Below the pieces are notes generated by a model. The model was given only the letters and a program-made list of their open reading frames with translations, ran no database searches and was not told the origin of the DNA. Below are positions 57,962 to 64,000 of a stretch of DNA of 64,000 bases, piece after piece (position 1 is the stretch's first letter; each line of letters begins with the position of its first letter). The translations under genes and the position numbers were made by a program. The stretch comes from Phragmites australis (Eukaryota > Streptophyta > Magnoliopsida > Poales > Poaceae), in the NCBI RefSeq assembly GCF_958298935.1, contig NC_084922.1, positions 17,300,501 to 17,364,500 on the forward strand, given 5' to 3'.

Positions 57962-58825
57962 TGTTGGAGTAAGAGTTCGTCTTGCCCCATCAAGTGCGGC
58001 GAGAGTTTCTTCTTAGGAGGATACTTAAGCTCGGAGACAAAGTTTAAGAGGAAAGAACACCACAAATGTATTGATAGTAAAAATATAGACTGGACTAGGG
58101 GAGTATCATAGGAAGACTTGTGATTATGATCCTCTGTGCTGTCTTGAGTGGGCTCTTTCTGATCTCTTTTCTTCCAGGTGAGCACGATCCTCTATTTATA
58201 AGGTAATACGTAGCTTAGTGTACAAGTTATCATGATGTACAAATATCTAAGACTTGGCTGAATTACTGGTCTTCTTCTAGATAACTACCTTTTACCCTAT
58301 GTAGAAGATAAATATCTACCGTGTAACTATTTTGGTGCCTGCCCCGTGTGGGGTGAGCAGGTTGCCAATTACGGCACGACGCCGCTCTGCCAGGGGTCTC
58401 AGGACGACTTGCATCGTGTTGGGGTGTCAGGATAAGCACCACTTATACCAGCATTAATCGCCCATCACCTCACATCAGGTCAGCTGCAGAGGGGAGTGTC
58501 CTTTCTTCCCCAATATTATTTCCAGAGGCCGGTCGCGCCTTTAGGCTTCGAAAGGACGCATTGTGCATTAGAGGGGCGACCCGAAGAGATCCATAACCTC
58601 CGAGGATAAGGCTTCTTGTTGAGTTCGGAGGCCGAAGGCTCTGGGGGTACTTGCTGTAGCTTCGAGTCTTTGGAAGGCCACGTACGTGCCAGAGAGGTGG
58701 GCTGAAGGGGTATGCAGTCTCTGGGGGTAAGGCTTCCTACTGAGTCCGGAGGTTGAAGGTTCTAGAGGGGTTTTTGATAGCGATCGTCAACCATTATCCT
58801 CAGGCTGGTCTATTTTCCCCCAACA
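57962..58825 (-). mobile_element. Solo LTR, 864 bp, TSD CGTAA
   Basis: Begins TGTTGGAGTAAG and ends CCCCCAACA, flanked by perfect 5-bp duplications CGTAA (57957-57961 and 58826-58830). It is homologous along its length to the 5' LTR at 17046-17982, and has a minus-strand TATA box TATAAATA (58193-58200) in the same place. Recombination between two LTRs of an inserted element would leave exactly this structure. Confidence 0.92.
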
Positions 58826-58830
58826 CGTAA

Positions 58831-59030
58831 TAAAAGAGCTCTGTTTTCGAACAGATTTGTCCATCTGTAATGGGGATCACATTGGTCAGGATATAAGCCG
58901 ATCTGTCTCCAACTTGTGTTTCGATCACGGGTAATGCAGTCGAGCTACCTTCACCTGTCTGGTTTGAGTTTAGTAGCTCTTTTCAGGAGATGGGAAAACA
59001 TCCCCAGGGAAAGCCAGGCCTTGTGGTAGG
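58831..59030. other. No gene seen
   Basis: Short stretch between the solo LTR flank and the start of the family F repeat; nothing recognisable. Confidence 0.4.
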
Positions 59031-62000
59031 TGTAACAATAATGACACTTGTTGACATACTTAGATCATCATATATAATTAATGTATGCATTCTATTATCA
59101 TGGAAATATTCCCCCATGATACACCATGAATATAGGGCTCGACGATCGGTCGTATAAAACTACCGTATATGGGTACCCTAGGGTTTCATACATTCTCAGG
59201 ATATATCTCTATCCCTAGGAAGATAATCCCTTAACATATCAAAACTGCCCACAGATACTCAAGATATCTCGTAAATATGGAATTTTATCTCTAAGAATGA
59301 TAAGAAAGAACTCCAGGAGCTGAACAATGACCCCCCTATATATACAGTGCCAGGGGACCCTGCGGAGGAATGGACACTTGAAGCCATTCAACCCTACATT
59401 AGCTCTAAACCCTTGACCCTTTTGTATTCTAGATCTACATTAGCGATCATCTTGACTATGTGCAAGGGAGACTTTCGACTAGATTTGGATCTATCTAGGC
59501 TAGCCAAGAACTATAACAGCCCAAATTCTTAAAACCAAGAAAGCAAAAAACTTTTTCCTAAGGAAATAAAAGAATTTGCAAAATTTAATAATTATGCATG
59601 TATATATGTGTATATATTTGATTGCTTCATTGATTGCTTGATTTTGTGAGCTAATATAATATATATATATATGTGGTATATACACTATATGTATAAATAT
59701 ACATGTGTATATACATGAGGGAAAATAGAAAAGAATAGAAAAGCTTCTAGAGTTATATGAACAGAAGCCCACCTCTCTCTTTCTTTCCTTTCTCTTCTCT
59801 ATTCTGTCCAACCCAGCCCACTATCTCCCCTCTCTACTTCAACTCACAACGTAGTGGCAGCAAGCAGCCAGCATCCGTCTGCGTAGATGCCGCCATGTCT
59901 GAGCTGGAGATCGACCACCTAACCACCAAATGGACTCGCCAAAGCGTCTAGAAGCTAAAGCTCGAGCCATTTTTGGCAGCGCTCAAGGCAAAACCGACAT
60001 GGACACTTGAGTTCATCCGCCGGTCGCCCAAAATGCCATTTGAATTCGCGAGATAGAGATAGAGATGAGCAATGGATCAAAAGGAGGAAGATTCCAAGGC
60101 CTATGTGCGAGCTTTTGCCCAAGATATAGAGTCTCAAGCGTGTTTGAGCCACCGGAACCGAGTTGGATCGCTGCCGCTACCTCTCTTTCAAAATTTGAAT
60201 CGAACTTGAGATAAGAAAGCCTCCTACCTATAAATATATGCCCTTAGACCCTCTTTAGAGCATCTCGAGCCTTTTCCCTAACTTCTCATCGAGAAATCGA
60301 CGCCTAGAACGCATCTCTAATAAGCTCCAAAGCTTTGAGCCACCCCTCAACATCGCCAGCCTTGCTAGAGTAGCACTGACGTCGACACGTGCCCTAGGTG
60401 AGTTCCCCGTGTTGTCTCGATCCTTTACCACCGCTCGCTGTCGAGTTCAGATCACCGGAGCGTCGTTTCAGCGTTATTCTAGCGATGCACCATCGCTGGA
60501 TGGTCGTCGCCGCCTTCTGTTCCCCCGGAGCCAAGCACCATTGCATTTGAGCCATTGGATCTAGATTCGACAGTGAAGATTAGATCAGCTCATACCCCTT
60601 TGCGAGCCAACCGTAGCGCGTCATGTGTCTTACATAATCCCAGTCAGCCTTGCCACGTCATCAAGCCATGTTAGCACTTCTGCCGACGTGTCGTGTCATG
60701 TCAGCATGTAGTGCCCAATCACCTTTTCTTTTCTTGTTAATTATATTAATTGTTTTGCTAACATCATAAATAGTAAATATTTCACAATAAATAGATTTTT
60801 AATGTAAAAATAATTCTAAAAATAATAATAATTAGGAAATTTATGAAAATATTTAATAATGTTTATTATGTTTATTTAATTCTATTTAATAGTTTTATAA
60901 TTCAAATAAATGTTAGAAAATTCCATAAAAATCCCATAAAATCATTTATGTCTTTGGAAAAATTCTAGAAAATTCCTACCAACATAATTTCATATGTAGA
61001 TAATCTTTTTAATCATGTTTTAATCTTTAGAAATTATAACTTGTCAACCATAGCTCCGTTTTTACCAGTTCTTTCGCTGAATTGTCCGAAATAATGTAGT
61101 CTTGTGAGTGACGATGTTTGTTCTGTGATGCTTGGTTCTTTTGGGATCTTGGTGTTTATGTGTTGTTTTTTTTCCGAGTATGTTGTGAGTAGACGCCAAT
61201 GTTTAGGAGGAGCTGGAAGGTCTGCAGGATTAGGATTTTGAAGACCGAACTTAGTTCAGTGAAGACAAGTTGTGTTCTTGATCATATCTATCCTAATTTT
61301 ATAAATGTTTTGTTTTACAAACATACATGCTAATAATAGATTGGGAATCCCAAGAGTTAGGTTTTACCTTAGTTTTCTCTTATCATCCCTATCGCCATAG
61401 TATGGTTTTGGGTTATAGAAGGGTAGATGATGTTTAGCCTTGCTTAGAGATGGAAGTCATGATAATTGTTCCACAAACATGATAATGGTCCTATGCAATA
61501 ATGATAAAATACGATGAAATAATTTTTGTAGCAACATGGCATAGGAATTTGAGCAAGTGGTATGATAAGGCTAGTATGTGATGTACGGTTGGGAAAGTGG
61601 TAGTCTTGCTCAAATCTAAGGACCGGTTCGTGTGGTGACCTTTCTGTGTTTATAGTACAACTACAATCCTGGTATGGGATGAGCCTAGCAAATAATTTAC
61701 TTTACTCTCAGCATAGTGTAGACCATATGGTAGTACGAGGAATGTAAGGGATAGACTTCTTTTGATCCGTAAGGCACAAGAGGGGGCTTGCATTGTTGAA
61801 GTGGAATCACACAGCGGTGAAACCTTAGCGAGTAGACACGTGTTGAGGGGAGCATTATAAAGGCTTTGTAGTGGATCCTAGTGCACACCTCAGTAGTGTG
61901 TATGAAATTTCCATCAGCCAATTGATGCTCGACAAAATGGGAAGAAACATCTTGTGAGTAAAGTACAACCTCTGCAGAGTTAAAACTAAATATTCAGCCA

Positions 62001-62354
62001 TGCTCATGGTCACGAGCGGCACTAAAAACCTACCATGATTATAACTTGATGTTGTGGTTAGTCTGGTCAACTGTGATGGTGGAAATCACAGTTGAGGGTC
62101 GTCGATCATAGTGGTGGGAACTATGATTGAGGTGTTCAACCTTAGTGGATGAAACTTTAGGTTAGGTGGTCAGTTGTTGGTTAGGTCAAGATGGATGGAA
62201 TCTTGAGGTGGTTTATCATTAACTTAATTATTATTGCTTTTCAAATGTTTCTACTTAAATGATGTTTTATGCAAAAGAGCCATTTAACTATATTCTTGTT
62301 AAAGCATTCATATGCATACTATTTCCTTCATAACTTGCTGAGTATGACAAGTTG
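59031..62354 (+). repeat. Gypsy LTR family F, plus orientation (truncated)
   Basis: This long non-coding repeat is homologous, in reverse orientation, to 62355-64000. Shared landmarks include TTGATCATAT...TTTTGTTTTACAAA (61275-61320), ACAACCTCTGCAGAGT (61965-61980) and ACTTGCTGAGTA (62333-62344). It is interrupted at 62354, where the inverted copy begins, and lacks about 330 bp of its own 3' end. The left limit (TGTAAC at 59031) is a guess. LTRs over 3 kb are typical of some grass gypsy families (Tekay/RIRE3-like), but the family name is not certain. A TA-rich microsatellite lies at 59655-59710. Confidence 0.6.
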
Positions 62355-64000
62355 TCACACCCAGTTTTAACAGCCAAAACCAGATACGGCTTATGTGTGC
62401 CCAGGATGTTCAACACACATAAGGACGTCACAGGTGAAGTAACAAAAACAATACTTCTATTAAATAAACGTTAAACTCTTACAGCAATTGACATATATTG
62501 TCTTCTATGAAAATATCTGCAGCGGAACAGAAGCACTGGTGCCCAACAACACCGCAGGCAACTGACCGGGAGACACGCGCCTAGAACGTTACAACCTCGT
62601 CTTGATAGTCTTCAACATCTTCACTCACTGAGCAGCAGCATACATATCGCATGGTATAGGGAAAATAGCAAGTGTGAGTACATAGAGTACTCAGCAAGTG
62701 GGGGAAAGTAATAATATGCAGGCTTATATCAAGAATAGGCTAACAAATGGTATTTTTGCGTAAATGCGAGTAATGAAAACATATTTGGACTCAAAAGCAT
62801 TAAGCAATTATTAAGTGAATGTAACCCATACAGTCCAACCGCAGCATACAAGGCTCCCCACCTTGCATACCATAACCGTCTAGTACTCCCTGTACCAGAA
62901 CCATAATCACAACTATCTAGTACTCCCTGTATCAGAACCATAACCACAACTATCTAGTACTCCCTGTACCAGAACCATAACCACAACCAACTCGTAACCA
63001 CAACCCACTAATCATGTGAGGATCCAAGTCTCTCATATCCGTGAGCACGGCTGTTATAATAGTTTTACACTCTGCAGAGGTTGTCCAGCTTTCCCCACGA
63101 GTCAGTGAATTCCATGTTACCGTGTTTGCGAAACACTTAACACACGTCAGTGGTGTGCCGCCAAGAATCACTGCATGACATTTGCCACTAACCAGAGACT
63201 AATCCAGTATGTGTCTGCCCACTAGGTTTCACCGCCAGGCTTTACGCAAGCAAAGCTCCTACCCAGAAGCCCCCTTTTGTGCTGACCCAACACACACTGG
63301 ACAGACTCTAATCAGTATGTCACGCCTTACCCATATCAGCCTCGTGGTTGGTACGTTACTTCTTGGGTTGTCGCTCCACGAACCGATCCTTACTTAGGTT
63401 ACTTGAGCAAACACTAAACCAACATCATAACCATGACAACCATCACCAACATCCCTATGCTCAAGACCTAAGGTTCCATGTTGCTAAAACATTATCATAT
63501 TAACCATCATTACTGCCTATGTTCTTTAGTCAAAATTATGACACTTCCCAATATCCCGAAAGCAAGGCTAAGCAATCTACCCATAAAAGACTCCTAACCA
63601 TAAACCATCTAGGTTCCAAGGGATGATGAGGGAATATCTAGGGAAAACCTTAACATAGGTGACTACCCATCATATTGACAGACATTGCATGCAGTTTTGT
63701 AAAATAAAATATTTAAAAATATAGGTTCAATATGATCAAGGACACTTGCCTTTTTCCCAATGCTGCTCAGTGTTGTCGAAATCTTGGACTTGAAGTCCCT
63801 CGAACTACTCCGGAACGTTATCGACTAATCGCGAGAACTACCGACAAACAACATAAAGGAAAACACTAAGAACAACATACCAAACATCAGCAAAACACTT
63901 TAAAAACACTATGGTTGGATAGGGATGATTTTAGAAACATTTAGACGCAGGAATCGCCTAAATCGGAGTTAAGATGAAAAGAGAACAGCTTTTGAGAGAT
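62355..64000 (-). repeat. Gypsy LTR family F, minus orientation (runs off window)
   Basis: Begins TGTCACACCCAGTTTTAA on the plus strand, which read in reverse is the ...GGGTGTGACA terminus common to many grass gypsy LTRs. The reverse-complement landmarks are ACTCTGCAGAGGTTGT (63069-63084) and TACTCAGCAAGT (62688-62699). It carries a 37-bp tandem repeat. The other end lies beyond the window. Confidence 0.65.
62877..62990. repeat. 37-bp tandem repeat, 3 copies
   Basis: Units start TAGTACTCCCTGTACCAGAA at 62881, 62918 and 62955, with one base change between copies in the sampled part. Confidence 0.9.

Noticed and set aside
1..64000. tRNA or rRNA genes
   Set aside because: I looked for cloverleaf-like and conserved rRNA segments by eye and found none; only tRNA-complementary primer sites of retrotransposons are present.

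Overview
This window is nuclear DNA of a flowering plant, almost certainly a grass (Poaceae). The evidence is plant-type split genes with GT-AG introns, plant-only gene families (class III peroxidase, plant-type eIF6 and complex I B14), and dense nested transposons of grass type: CACTA elements with CACTACTACAAAA ends, a copia element of probable SIRE/Maximus type, gypsy LTRs and MITE-like elements. I cannot name the species from the sequence alone. All exon boundaries below were read by eye from the sequence.

Layout. (1) About 1-18.0 kb is a retrotransposon nest. A minus-strand gypsy-type element has one LTR at 17046-17982, a primer-binding site at 17031-17045, decayed gag at about 15954-17000 and internal tandem repeats. 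An 11.0-kb CACTA transposon (4137-15131, target duplication CAT) has inserted into it. The CACTA element carries two decayed minus-strand genes: a TNP2-type transposase, and a second gene joining an En/Spm (Ptta-type) domain to a Ulp1-like cysteine protease domain. (2) About 18-21.6 kb is remnants, low-complexity DNA and a very GC-rich hAT-like element. (3) 21653-30615 is a complete-ended copia element (target duplication ATGAT) that has lost reverse transcriptase and RNase H. (4) 32.0-49.4 kb is the gene island: a class III peroxidase (minus), pyroglutamyl-peptidase I (minus), NADH dehydrogenase subunit B14/NDUFA6 (plus) and eIF6 (minus), all with intact reading frames. (5) 50.6-64 kb is transposon territory again: a decayed MULE transposase, a 1.2-kb non-autonomous CACTA element carrying a piece of a cyclic-nucleotide-gated channel gene, a solo LTR (target duplication CGTAA), and two related gypsy LTRs meeting in opposite orientation at 62354/62355.

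How the genes relate. Pyroglutamyl-peptidase and NDUFA6 are divergently transcribed, and a tight cluster of five site II motifs (TGGGCC/T) lies between them. Site II motifs are known to drive respiratory-chain genes, so this looks like a shared promoter. NDUFA6 and eIF6 converge. NDUFA6 has a 4.7-kb intron swollen by two MITE-like elements. The strongest leads are the Ulp1-bearing CACTA gene with its protease residues retained, a third array of the CACTA end motif placed just upstream of that gene, and the channel-gene capture at 54.05-54.38 kb. I found no CRISPR array, rRNA or tRNA gene.
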